Numbered from the stretch's first letter, positions 1 through 6,364 are shown. The stretch is 11,796 nt of DNA from MTP4 sp9310u (GCA_030627005.1 DAOUSW010000113.1:1-11796), one strand, 5' to 3'. Program-made: numbers and translations. Notes: generated from the letters alone by a model not told the origin.

Positions 1-75
1 TATTCTGAGAAAAAGTATTCTGAGAAAAAGTATTCTGAGGAAAAGTATTCTGAGGAAAAGTATTCTGAGGAAAAG
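1..75. repeat. 15-nt tandem repeat, five units, continuing off the left edge
   Basis: Five consecutive 15-nt units are visible. The first two read TATTCTGAGAAAAAG and the next three TATTCTGAGGAAAAG, so the array differs at one position only. It starts at base 1 and so probably extends beyond the window. It decays rightward into TATCCCCGGTGG. The unit length is a multiple of three, but no start codon with a ribosome binding site is visible here, so I cannot say whether it is coding. Confidence 0.9.
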
Positions 76-490
76 TATCCCCGGTGGAAAATCCCTTGCA
101 GGAGTAATCCCCGGTACATTATATTGTTAATATATTTTTTAAGTATCCAGAAGCATAAAATAACAAATATGCTGGTGCAAAGCGCCCTTTTCGAACCTTT
201 AATCTACCCTTCGAGCTGAGCCGTTGTGCCGAGCTGTTTTGCCGAGTTTGCAACGGGCTACTCTACTTAGTGAGACTTTTGCATATGGGTTTTCGTGTTA
301 GGGGGCTGTAGTGACGGAGGCAGTCTGTGAAGGGAACTCTGTGCAGACATCTCCAGCTATCCGGGTATAAATAATGGCTACAGGGATATTTGCTATAGGG
401 ATTACAGAGTTATCCGAATAACTGCAGTGAACTTACCCTGATCCCTTCAGGACGGCCTCTTTTCTGTTTACTCTTCTTATCAGGCTTTTC
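76..490. other. Intergenic stretch without a recognisable gene
   Basis: No convincing ORF with a ribosome binding site was seen on either strand. There is an AT-rich patch (about 119-142), a pair of TGCCGAG direct repeats inside a weak inverted repeat (CCGTTG at 221-226, CAACGG at 251-256), a TATA-like TATAAATA near 366-373, and a short perfect hairpin at 408-423 (AGTTAT, loop CCGA, ATAACT). A small RNA is possible but nothing in the sequence identifies one. Confidence 0.5.
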
Positions 491-502
491 CTGGAGTGTT
501 TC

Positions 503-586
503 TCAGGCTATGGCGCCGGCTGAAAAGTGATATATGTAATATAAAATTGCAAACACAAGTAATGCAAGTACTGCTTTGAAGTCCAT
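503..586 (-). CDS. 27-aa single-span membrane microprotein, downstream copy
   Basis: This is a 27-codon ORF beginning MDFKAVLALLVF and ending YHFSAGAIA, with TGA as stop. GGAGG at 596-600 on the minus strand sits 9 nt before the ATG, an excellent archaeal ribosome binding site. The protein is almost entirely one hydrophobic helix (about residues 4-20) with Asp2 and Lys4 near the N-terminus and a small SAGAIA tail. A second copy lies 32 nt upstream. Between the two copies 12 sense codons differ synonymously and only 4 change the amino acid (V/I, A/C, I/M, F/I), which is the pattern of a translated, selected gene. I do not recognise the family and assign no function. A membrane location is inferred from hydrophobicity. 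Confidence 0.8.
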   Translation of the reverse strand: MDFKAVLALLVFAILYYIYHFSAGAIA

Positions 587-618
587 AATTGTGATCCTCC
601 TTTTTTCTGGAGTGTTTC

Positions 619-702
619 TCAGGCTATAGCGCCGGCGGAAATGTGGTAGATATAGTAAAGCATACAGAATACCAGTAACGCAAGGATTGCCTTGAAGTCC
701 AT
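619..702 (-). CDS. 27-aa single-span membrane microprotein, promoter-proximal copy
   Basis: This paralogue of the neighbouring 27-codon gene begins MDFKAILALLVF and ends YHISAGAIA, with TGA as stop. The ribosome binding site GGAGG at 712-716 is 9 nt from the ATG and lies in a leader block, AAAAGGAGGATCACAATT, that is identical in the other copy. Residues 4-20 form one predicted membrane span, and Cys13 replaces Ala13 of the sister. A minus-strand TATA box at about 775-786 would start a transcript some 50 nt upstream of the ATG, so the two genes are probably one operon, divergent from the thioredoxin lipoprotein gene. The function is unknown. Small membrane proteins of this size often modulate a larger complex, but no partner is indicated here beyond proximity. 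Confidence 0.82.
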   Translation of the reverse strand: MDFKAILALLVFCMLYYIYHISAGAIA

Positions 703-772
703 AATTGTGATCCTCCTTTTGAAACTATCAAGAAAAATCCGTTTTGTAAGGTGAAAAATAGTAGTGAGGGGC

Positions 773-787
773 AGGTATATAAAAATG
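773..787 (-). promoter_or_regulatory. TATA box for the microprotein pair
   Basis: Read on the minus strand the sequence is ATTTTTATATACCTG, a good archaeal TATA box. A start site about 25 nt downstream would fall near 750-757 and leave a leader of about 50 nt before the ATG at 702. The assignment rests on sequence and spacing only. Confidence 0.55.
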
Positions 788-957
788 TCGTTTTTGTGCC
801 GCTATTGCTTCCTTTTCCGGGTTTTTTAGAGGATCTGCAACTCTTATGTCTGGTTTCATTTGAGGGCTAAATTCTTAAGTTATTTTTCAGGGAGTGAGGC
901 CAAAGGAACGGAGCTTTATCAGCCGGAAAGTGACTTAATTACTTATTTTCCAAAAGA

Positions 958-972
958 AATTTTATATATATT
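958..972 (+). promoter_or_regulatory. TATA box for the thioredoxin lipoprotein gene
   Basis: The AT-rich string AAATTTTATATATATTCC matches an archaeal TATA box. With the usual spacing of about 25 nt, transcription would begin near 990, about 25 nt before the TTG start at 1017. The stretch between this box and the opposing promoter at about 780 shows no ORF. Confidence 0.55.
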
Positions 973-1016
973 CCAGCAGGATAATTTATGGGGGATTATT
1001 CATAGGTAGAGATCTC

Positions 1017-1580
1017 TTGAGTATCCGTTTTATTTCCCTGATATTGATCGGACTTCTTCTATTCGCTGCGGGGTGTGTGGAAGAGGGTGCTGAGGAAGGA
1101 GAGGAAGCAGGTGAAGTTGGCGAGGCCGGGGAAAGTTCTCTTCCTGCCGACTGGAAAGACTACGAACTTGTGGATACCCGGACCGGGGAGACTTTCAGTG
1201 TAAGCGAATTCAAGGGGAAGCCTGTCCTGCTCGAAACCTTTGCAGTCTGGTGCCCTACCTGCCTGAAACAGCAGCAGGAAGTCAAGACGATGGTGGGTAA
1301 AGGAGGCAATGGGGTTATCCATATTTCCCTGGACGTAGACCCTAATGAAGATGAGGAAATCGTAAGAAACCATATGGAAAGCAACGGCTTTAAATGGTAC
1401 TCGGCAGTGGCTCCCCCGGAAATGACCCAGAAGCTCATAGATGAGTTCGGGATAACGGTTGTAAATGCTCCTGCGGCTCCTGTGATACTTGTCTGCGAAG
1501 ACCAGTCCACCCGCCTGCTTGAGCAAAGGGGAGTAAAACCGGTAGCTCTTCTGGAAGAAGAAATTGAGAAGGGCTGCTGA
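1017..1580 (+). CDS. TlpA-like thioredoxin-fold lipoprotein (extracytoplasmic thiol-disulfide oxidoreductase)
   Basis: A 187-aa protein. Residues 1-20 form a lipoprotein signal with lipobox FAAGC (Cys20 the lipidated residue), followed by an acidic Glu/Gly-rich tether (about 21-40). The thioredoxin fold runs from about 45 to the end, with the active site WCPTC at residues 78-82 and a likely cis-proline in APAAPV (Pro155). This is the TlpA/ResA layout: a membrane-anchored thioredoxin that reduces disulfides in secreted proteins. The start is TTG, with AGGT nine nt upstream; the nearby ATG at 988 is out of frame and runs into a stop. A 16-bp duplication begins at the stop codon region (1576-1607). 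The CcdA-like gene follows by about 210 nt and is the natural electron donor. The fold is certain; the direction of redox and the client are inferred. Confidence 0.9.
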   Translation: MSIRFISLILIGLLLFAAGCVEEGAEEGEEAGEVGEAGESSLPADWKDYELVDTRTGETFSVSEFKGKPVLLETFAVWCPTCLKQQQEVKTMVGKGGNGVIHISLDVDPNEDEEIVRNHMESNGFKWYSAVAPPEMTQKLIDEFGITVVNAPAAPVILVCEDQSTRLLEQRGVKPVALLEEEIEKGC

Positions 1581-1607
1581 CAGGTTTGATTGCTGACAGG
1601 TTTGATT
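1576..1607. repeat. 16-bp tandem duplication at the thioredoxin gene stop
   Basis: GCTGACAGGTTTGATT occurs twice in direct tandem, and the first copy contains the TGA stop. The rest of the spacer to 1793 shows no further gene. Confidence 0.85.
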
Positions 1608-1793
1608 GTTTTCAAGTCTTAGTGCTAATAATTTTGGTTGCGGCAGACGTTGATTGCTCGAAAATTAAATGTTGAAGTTTTCTGGGGTGTAAAACCAGAT
1701 TCCCGGTAAACTTCGGATTGCACGGAGAGTTTCAAAAAGGGAGTATTGCCAGGTGAGTTGGGGAATTTCCTGTGTTGAAGGGGGGAGCACTAA

Positions 1794-2489
1794 ACGACAA
1801 ATTATTTACTGGAGATATCCAGGGCTTTTTTGCTCGGGCTGCTAACTCCTTTGACAGCGGTCTGCGTTATCCCGCTCTACCCGGGATTTTTAGCCTACCT
1901 TTCGAACCAGCTGGGCAAGAGCGGAGGGGAAGGAGAAGAACGAAACCGAAAAATGCTGGTTTTATTCGGACTGATCATCACGGCAGGAGTCATTACCTTC
2001 ATGCTCATCCTGGGATTCGTGTTCACAACGGTTTTGCAGGTTTCCCTTACAAAAGTCATTGGCGTTGTGTCCCCTATAGCATTCGGAATCCTGATCTTTA
2101 TCAGCCTCATCCTGATTTTCGACGTGGACGTGGCAAAGTACGTCCCGAGGGGCTGGGCTCCCAGGGTCGGGAACCCCTATGTTACTGCTTTTCTTTACGG
2201 TTTCTTTTTCGGGGCGATAGTGGTCCCATGTCAGCCGGCATTTATCGCGACCATGTTTGCAATTGCGGCCTCCAGCCCGGCTTTTGGCGTAAATATGCTG
2301 CGTTTTCTTTTTTTCGGCCTGGGGATTGGCTTCCCCCTCCTGCTTTTCTCGGCCGTTTCCACCCGGTCGAGCAGGCAGATCATCGGGTTCCTGGTCAAAA
2401 ACAGGAGAAATATCAACCTGGTTACCGGGATTGTCATGCTGGTGGTTTCCGTTTATTATCTGGTTTTCGTGTTCAGGATATTCGGGTGA
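1794..2489 (+). CDS. CcdA/DsbD-type membrane thiol-electron transporter, start codon non-canonical
   Basis: From the TTG at 1830 the ORF gives 219 aa, but the open frame reaches back to 1794 after a TAA and reads T-T-N-Y-L-L-E-I-S-R-A-F before that TTG, a natural N-terminus for this family. The first codon of this extension, ACG at 1794, lies 6 nt after GGGGGGAG (about 1780-1787), the position expected for a start. Numbering from it, about six hydrophobic spans are seen, with the family cysteines at Cys24 (AVCVIPLYP) and Cys146 (VVPCQPAF). These shuttle electrons from cytoplasmic thioredoxin to the outside. The neighbouring lipoprotein thioredoxin is the likely acceptor. Alternatives are initiation at TTG 1830, which has GGAG at 1811-1814 but clips the first helix, or a one-base shift in the T6 run (1825-1830... 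region) joining the GTG 1772 frame. The family call is firm; the 5' end is not. Confidence 0.82.
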   Translation, partial: TTNYLLEISRAFLLGLLTPLTAVCVIPLYPGFLAYLSNQLGKSGGEGEERNRKMLVLFGLIITAGVITFMLILGFVFTTVLQVSLTKVIGVVSPIAFGILIFISLILIFDVDVAKYVPRGWAPRVGNPYVTAFLYGFFFGAIVVPCQPAFIATMFAIAASSPAFGVNMLRFLFFGLGIGFPLLLFSAVSTRSSRQIIGFLVKNRRNINLVTGIVMLVVSVYYLVFVFRIFG

Positions 2490-2525
2490 GGTGTTTTCAG
2501 GAAAGGTTGGACAGGCATAATGATA

Positions 2526-2615
2526 CTTTGGAAATGGAATCAGGCAAAGTGGACTCCGGCGAAGTTGACTCAGGCAAAATAGTATAAGGAAAATTGAGGT
2601 AAGGAAAATCCATTG
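2526..2615. repeat. Degenerate 15-nt-period repeat between the CcdA-like and DUF3179 genes
   Basis: Six 15-nt blocks can be laid in register from 2526. The clearest are CAGGCAAAGTGGACT, CCGGCGAAGTTGACT and CAGGCAAAATAGTAT (2541-2585), then AAGGAAAATTGAGGT and AAGGAAAATCCATTG (2586-2615). The array lies after the CcdA stop. No gene was recognised in it. Confidence 0.7.
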
Positions 2616-2651
2616 TATTATTAATTATTTTCATTGACGGGGGGATTATGA

Positions 2652-3650
2652 ATGCTTATGCAAAGGGACAGGCGGCTTGGGATGTTCTTGATGTTTGTGC
2701 TTATCCTTGCAGGCATCCTGAGCAGCTGTTGTATCGAAAACGGGGAAGAGGAAGTAGTCGGTACGACTCCGGAGGGGCTGGAAATCAGGGTCGGTTCGGA
2801 CGGGGAAAAGTTCATAATAGAACCGGATAAGCTGGTTTCCGGGGGGCCTCCTAAAGACGGGATCCCGTCAATTGATTCCCCGAAGTACGTGGGCGTGGAG
2901 GAGGCGGATGCCTGGATCCGGGATGACGAACTTGTGCTTGCTCTCGTCTACAGGGATGTAAAAAGGGTTTATCCGCTCCAGATCATGGTCTGGCACGAGA
3001 TCGTAAATGACGAAATCTCAGGGGACCCGATCTTGGTTACATACTGCCCTCTCTGTGGCTCGGGCATTGCCTATGAGCGTACTATAGACGGGGAAGCCGT
3101 TGAGTTCGGAGTCTCGGGGAAACTCTATAATTCAAACCTGGTCATGTACGACCGGAAGACCGGCTCTTACTGGACCCAGATCGACGGGCTTGCGATTGTC
3201 GGGGAAATGGCCGGCATCAGGCTGAATCCGATCTCTGTTGACACGGTGGTCTGGAGGGACTGGAAAGAAGCCCGCCCGGATTCCGAAGTCCTGAACCAGG
3301 ATACGGGCTTTGACCGGCCTTACGGGCGGGACCCCTACGGGAACTACTATGAGGACAGTTTCCTCTTCTTCCCCGTGGAAAACGAAGATGACAGCAGCGT
3401 GCACCCGAAAACCGTGATCTTCGGGATCGAAGTCGACGGGGTTTTCAAGGCCTATCGTGAGTCCGACCTGATTGAAGAGGGGGTTATTGAGGACACCGTG
3501 AACGGTGTCCCGATTAAAGTCGAAAGGGATGAGGCAGGCATCGTTACCGTCACGAACCTGGAAACCGGGGAAGAAATCGTAAAGGAGCGGGATTTCTGGT
3601 TCGCATGGTACGCATTCCACCCCGAAACCGAACTTTATGAGGCTGAATGA
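2652..3650 (+). CDS. DUF3179-family lipoprotein with CPLC motif
   Basis: A 332-aa protein. An N-terminal hydrophobic signal ends in a lipobox LSSC (Cys26, followed by Cys27). The DUF3179 domain fills about residues 55-330. Its hallmarks are visible: the WHEIVND segment (114-120), VTYCPLCGSGIAYER (129-143, Cys132 and Cys135), FGVSGKLYNSNLVMYDRKTGSYW (152-174), and the downstream WRDWKEARPDSEVL block (201-214). The family's biochemical role is not established. The Cys-x-x-Cys pair could bind metal or undergo thiol-disulfide exchange. The start ATG 2652 follows GGGGGGATT at suitable spacing; the ATG two codons later is an alternative. The location directly behind thioredoxin and CcdA genes suggests, as inference, that the CPLC pair is kept reduced by them. 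Confidence 0.9.
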   Translation: MLMQRDRRLGMFLMFVLILAGILSSCCIENGEEEVVGTTPEGLEIRVGSDGEKFIIEPDKLVSGGPPKDGIPSIDSPKYVGVEEADAWIRDDELVLALVYRDVKRVYPLQIMVWHEIVNDEISGDPILVTYCPLCGSGIAYERTIDGEAVEFGVSGKLYNSNLVMYDRKTGSYWTQIDGLAIVGEMAGIRLNPISVDTVVWRDWKEARPDSEVLNQDTGFDRPYGRDPYGNYYEDSFLFFPVENEDDSSVHPKTVIFGIEVDGVFKAYRESDLIEEGVIEDTVNGVPIKVERDEAGIVTVTNLETGEEIVKERDFWFAWYAFHPETELYEAE

Positions 3651-3737
3651 GGTAATTTGAGTTAGGTAAAAGTTGAGTTAGGTAATTTGAGACAATTTGA
3701 GGTAGAGTAAGTTAGGTAGAAGTTGAGGTAGAGTAAG
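3651..3737. repeat. Intergenic AGGTA-cored degenerate repeat
   Basis: The spacer between the DUF3179 gene and the next lipoprotein gene is built almost wholly of variants of AGGTAATTTGAGTT and AGGTAGAGTAAGTT. Six AGGTA cores are spaced 12-20 nt apart, starting at 3650. A longer block, GGTAGAGTAAGTT, occurs at about 3701-3713 and 3727-3739. No ORF is supported. The cores resemble weak ribosome binding sites, but this may be coincidence. Confidence 0.75.
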
Positions 3738-3758
3738 TTGAATGGAGGGTTTGTGTCT

Positions 3759-4772
3759 ATGAAGCGAGTGGTTCATACCTTGTATGTCTTGATTTGCATT
3801 TCTGTCCTTTTGTTCGCATCAGGCTGTGCGGAAGATGAAGGGGATGAAGGAATAGAGCCGGTTCCTGAAGATATTCCGCTTCCTGAAGAAATCCCGGCTC
3901 CGGGAGTTGAAGATGCTGAGGAAGCCGTAGAAGATGCTGAAGGTGCTGAAGGTGTCGAAGGCGTCGAAGGCGCTGAAGGTGTTGAAGGTGTTGAAGGTGC
4001 TGAAGGTGTTGAAGGTGGGGAAGTCAGTGTTGAGGTACTCCAAGCCCCCGAATCCGTGGAAACGGGGCAGAGTTTCCTGGTCCGCTGGCAGGTAAATAGT
4101 CCTGTTGAAACGGAAATCTCGCATACTGCCGTCCACTATGGCCCCGAACCCGTAAGCGGGGAGTTGACCCTGGAAAGCTACCCCTTTCTGACCGTCCCGA
4201 AAAACGGGTCGATTCCTGCCGAATTCGAAGACTCGCTGGTGCTTGAAGAAGCAGGTACGGTGTATTTCAGAGCCCATGCGATTGTTGACGAAACCAGTTA
4301 CTGGTCTGATGAACAAAGCATAGAAGTGCTTGAACCCGGACTTGTCCCCGGGCTTGAACCCGGACTTGAACCAGAGATTGAACCAGAGACAGAAATTGAA
4401 CCGGAGATTGAAAACGAATCCGAAGGAGTTTCAGGCGGATCTCAGGGGATCGAGGTGCTTGACTATCCCACGAGCATTGAGGGCGGGGAATACTTTACCG
4501 TCCGCTGGGAAGTTACGGGCGGAACCCCCGGAGAAATAAGTGAAACTGTACTTATAAGCGGGTCCGAAAGTGGGAATGAAAGCCTGGCTGACTATCCGAC
4601 AAAAAGTTCTCCCCAGGGCGGCACCACTCCCAAAGAATTCGAGTTCAGGTTGAGGGCTCCTATTTCAGGAGACATATATTTCAGGGCTTATGCTGTGGTT
4701 GATGATGCAGAAATCTTCTCCCCTGAGTACGAGATTTCGGTAAGTGAAGCTTCAGGGTCTTCCGGGTATTGA
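3759..4772 (+). CDS. Lipoprotein with two tandem Ig-like beta-sandwich domains
   Basis: The start is ATG 3759, which has GGAGGG at 3744-3749; the TTG at 3738 in the same frame has no such site. This gives 337 aa. Residues 1-22 are a signal with lipobox FASGC (Cys23). An acidic low-complexity tether follows (about 24-88) containing EGA/EGV tripeptides from a 9-nt repeat. Two homologous domains of about 100 residues come next (about 90-192 and 229-330). Shared landmarks are VEVLxxPxSVE / IEVLDYPTSIE, VRWQV / VRWEV, PAEFE / PKEFE, and VYFRAHAIVD / IYFRAYAVVD. They are joined by an LEPGLxPG/EPEIEPE linker (193-222). The architecture suggests a surface-displayed binding or adhesion protein. No catalytic residues were seen and the ligand is unknown. 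Confidence 0.85.
   Translation: MKRVVHTLYVLICISVLLFASGCAEDEGDEGIEPVPEDIPLPEEIPAPGVEDAEEAVEDAEGAEGVEGVEGAEGVEGVEGAEGVEGGEVSVEVLQAPESVETGQSFLVRWQVNSPVETEISHTAVHYGPEPVSGELTLESYPFLTVPKNGSIPAEFEDSLVLEEAGTVYFRAHAIVDETSYWSDEQSIEVLEPGLVPGLEPGLEPEIEPETEIEPEIENESEGVSGGSQGIEVLDYPTSIEGGEYFTVRWEVTGGTPGEISETVLISGSESGNESLADYPTKSSPQGGTTPKEFEFRLRAPISGDIYFRAYAVVDDAEIFSPEYEISVSEASGSSGY
3937..4017 (+). repeat. 9-nt coding repeat (GAAGGTGYT) in the lipoprotein tether
   Basis: About nine near-identical 9-nt units encode alternating EGA and EGV tripeptides. All changes preserve frame and the acidic-small composition, in keeping with a flexible tether from the membrane. Confidence 0.85.
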
Positions 4773-4834
4773 CCGGTTGATCTATTGATGGTTGATCGGC
4801 ATATAGTGAATCTGTGAACGGTAAATTTATCAAG

Positions 4835-5539
4835 ATGCGGGAAAAAAGCAAGCAGTTCCGGCGCTCTCCGGTAGAGCAGGACTCATTCAGGTGCGAACTG
4901 ATCAGTTTCAGGGAAGCCTGCAGGCTTTCCAGGTTACTCGCCCGGAAAATCAAGGCTTCCGGCTTCCAGCCTGACCTTATCGTAGCCATAGGGAGGGGAG
5001 GCTATGTACCGGGGAGGATGGTTGCGGATTTTCTCCTTTTCAATGACCTTACCTCCATGAAAATCGAACACTACACCCGGGCTGCGGATATGCAGGAAGA
5101 AACCCGGATCAAATTTCCCATCTCTGTGGACATCAGCGGGAAAAAAGTGCTCATCGTGGACGACGTTACCGACACCGGGGATACCCTCTGCCTTGCGGTG
5201 GACCATGTGCAGAGCCTGAACCCCGCAGAAATCAGGACCGCAGTTCTCCAGCATAAAATCTGTTCTGTCTTCACCCCGGATTTTTACGCACAAAAAATCG
5301 TCAAATGGCGCTGGATCATCTACCCCTGGGCCCGCTATGAAGACCTGGCAGGGTTTGCGGAAAAGGTTATTGGGGACAGGACTCTGGACCTTGTCGGGAT
5401 CATAGCCGGGTTTAAGGAAAGGTACGAGACTGAAATAGGGGGAGAAGAGCTTCTTGATATTCTGGCTGACCTGGTTGAAAGGGGGGAGCTTGAGAGGATT
5501 GAAGGGAAAAAGCCGGAGTGGAGGGTTTTAGGGAGATAA
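4835..5539 (+). CDS. Phosphoribosyltransferase, type I PRT fold (COG2236-like)
   Basis: From ATG 4835 this is 234 aa. In-frame GTG 4814 would add 7 residues, but neither start has a strong ribosome binding site and the ATG fits better with where the fold begins. The type I PRT signature for binding PRPP is clear: VLIVDDVTDTGDTL, about residues 105-118. An N-terminal PDLIVAIGRGGYVPGR block (about 46-61) and LTSMKIEHY (about 72-80) match the archaeal purine-type phosphoribosyltransferases. A C-terminal extension (about 195-234), rich in charged residues and ending EWRVLGR, may be a small accessory domain. The substrate base cannot be read from sequence; hypoxanthine, guanine or xanthine salvage is typical for relatives. 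It is cytoplasmic and unrelated in role to the lipoprotein cluster upstream. Confidence 0.85.
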   Translation: MREKSKQFRRSPVEQDSFRCELISFREACRLSRLLARKIKASGFQPDLIVAIGRGGYVPGRMVADFLLFNDLTSMKIEHYTRAADMQEETRIKFPISVDISGKKVLIVDDVTDTGDTLCLAVDHVQSLNPAEIRTAVLQHKICSVFTPDFYAQKIVKWRWIIYPWARYEDLAGFAEKVIGDRTLDLVGIIAGFKERYETEIGGEELLDILADLVERGELERIEGKKPEWRVLGR

Positions 5540-5596
5540 CCGGTATGCGATATAATTTCTGGACTTATCTGTCATTTCTCAGAATGAGGTTTCTAT

Positions 5597-6076
5597 TTAA
5601 CAGTAAGTACATTTTAAGTGTTCAATCTTTAAAACAGTTATTTTGCTTTTCATAAAATTTATCCTGTACAGGAACCTGTAGTGGCCGGCTCTCAACCTGA
5701 AAAGTTCTTCCTTGCTCTCTATAATTCTCTTTGCTCCGGGAGGCACAGGGTCTGTTGTTAACTTTTTGATGATTTCCATGGTCCGGTAGTCCGTATACAG
5801 GTTGGATTTTTCCAGGAAAGATTGGGAGTCTTCATCAAGAAATATTTCAAATATATCTGAATCATGATCTTTCTGTAAACCCATTTCTTCTTCCATTTTT
5901 TTCAGGGATTTCAGTTTCCCTTCCGCTTCATTTTGAAAACTTGCTTTTAGGAGTTCATTTTCTTCCCAGGTAAGGATGGTATCTATGTCAACCATATGTT
6001 CCCTTATTTCCCCTAGCTGTTTTTTGATGAAGTTAAGTTCTTCCATAACCTTTTTCTCAAACTCCGGAGTTCCCAT
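5597..6076 (-). CDS. Antitoxin-RelE toxin fusion in one ORF
   Basis: A 159-aa protein. Residues about 1-67 are a charged, probably coiled-coil segment with an HMVDIDTILTWEENELL core and an EGKLKSLKKMEEEMGL end, resembling small antitoxins that precede RelE-family genes. Residues about 74-159 resemble a complete RelE/ParE toxin: an IFEIFLDEDSQSFLEK strand-helix start, IIKKLTTDPVPPGAKRI, then LFRLRAGHYRFLYRI (Arg127, Arg129, Arg134, Arg138) and a final strand. RelE toxins cleave mRNA on the ribosome. The last motif is IEHLKCTYC where toxins usually have an Arg after His, so activity may be reduced. The codon at the junction is CAG (Gln68, 5873-5875), one substitution from TAG. A TATA box at about 6099-6107 places transcription at the ATG, suggesting a leaderless mRNA. 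It is convergent with the PRT gene, 57 nt apart. Confidence 0.75.
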   Translation of the reverse strand: MGTPEFEKKVMEELNFIKKQLGEIREHMVDIDTILTWEENELLKASFQNEAEGKLKSLKKMEEEMGLQKDHDSDIFEIFLDEDSQSFLEKSNLYTDYRTMEIIKKLTTDPVPPGAKRIIESKEELFRLRAGHYRFLYRINFMKSKITVLKIEHLKCTYC

Positions 6077-6097
6077 ACTTAAATGTTGAATTGTCTG

Positions 6098-6108
6098 TTA
6101 TATATAGA
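6098..6108 (-). promoter_or_regulatory. TATA box for the antitoxin-toxin ORF
   Basis: The minus strand reads CTATATATAACAG. The centre lies about 26 nt upstream of the ATG at 6076, so the transcript would start at or next to the start codon. This agrees with the lack of a ribosome binding site. Confidence 0.55.
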
Positions 6109-6336
6109 TATCTTCAAAAACTTGCAATGATACTCAGCTCTATAAGTTCCGATTTTTTAGCTCGGCGATTGTGTTTTCAATGAGAAGGATCCTGTTTTGC
6201 GTCAATCTATGGTCACTTCTCGTTCGGTCTTCGTTTCTGGCTCTGGTTTTGCCGGGGTCAGAAGTGTCACCATGGGTTTTCAGGGCTTTCTACATAAAGA
6301 AAATTTTCCGCAATGTTTAAAATCTTTTAATATACT
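6109..6336. other. Intergenic region without a recognisable gene
   Basis: No supported ORF is present. A long-loop inverted repeat pairs ATGGT-ACTTCT (6209-6220) with AGAAGT-ACCAT (6260-6273), with bulges. Its arms are short enough that chance is a fair explanation. Confidence 0.5.
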
Positions 6337-6364
6337 AATATAATATAATATGCAGACATCTGCC
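6337..6364 (+). promoter_or_regulatory. AT-rich promoter with adjoining GCAGACATCTGC dyad, upstream of the antiporter
   Basis: TAATATAATATAATA is a candidate TATA region and is followed at once by a near-palindrome (GCAGA-CA-TCTGC, 6352-6363). A transcript from here would have a leader of roughly 135 nt. A second candidate, GATAAATAAAAAATG (about 6450-6464), would give a leader of about 30 nt. I cannot tell which is used. Confidence 0.4.

Larger units (their letters stand above)
491..720 (-). repeat. Tandem duplication, 116-bp unit, carrying the two microprotein genes
   Basis: The blocks starting at 491 and 607 are homologous over about 114 bp. The outer parts are nearly identical (leader with ribosome binding site, and the post-stop string GAAACACTCCAG), while the coding parts differ mostly at third codon positions. 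This indicates an old gene duplication under selection rather than a recent copy. Confidence 0.85.

Noticed and set aside
342..352. Shared 11-mer TGCAGACATCT at 342-352 and 6351-6361 as a common operator
   Set aside because: Shared 11-mers are expected by chance several times in a window this long.
1772..2587. 271-codon plus-strand ORF overlapping the CcdA-like gene
   Set aside because: Its protein is Arg/Pro/Gly-rich without membrane spans or family motifs, while the other frame has clear CcdA features. Only its first few codons might matter, if a frameshift at the T-run exists.
6209..6273. Long-loop inverted repeat as a terminator or RNA element
   Set aside because: The arms are short, bulged and separated by about 40 nt; chance is a sufficient explanation.
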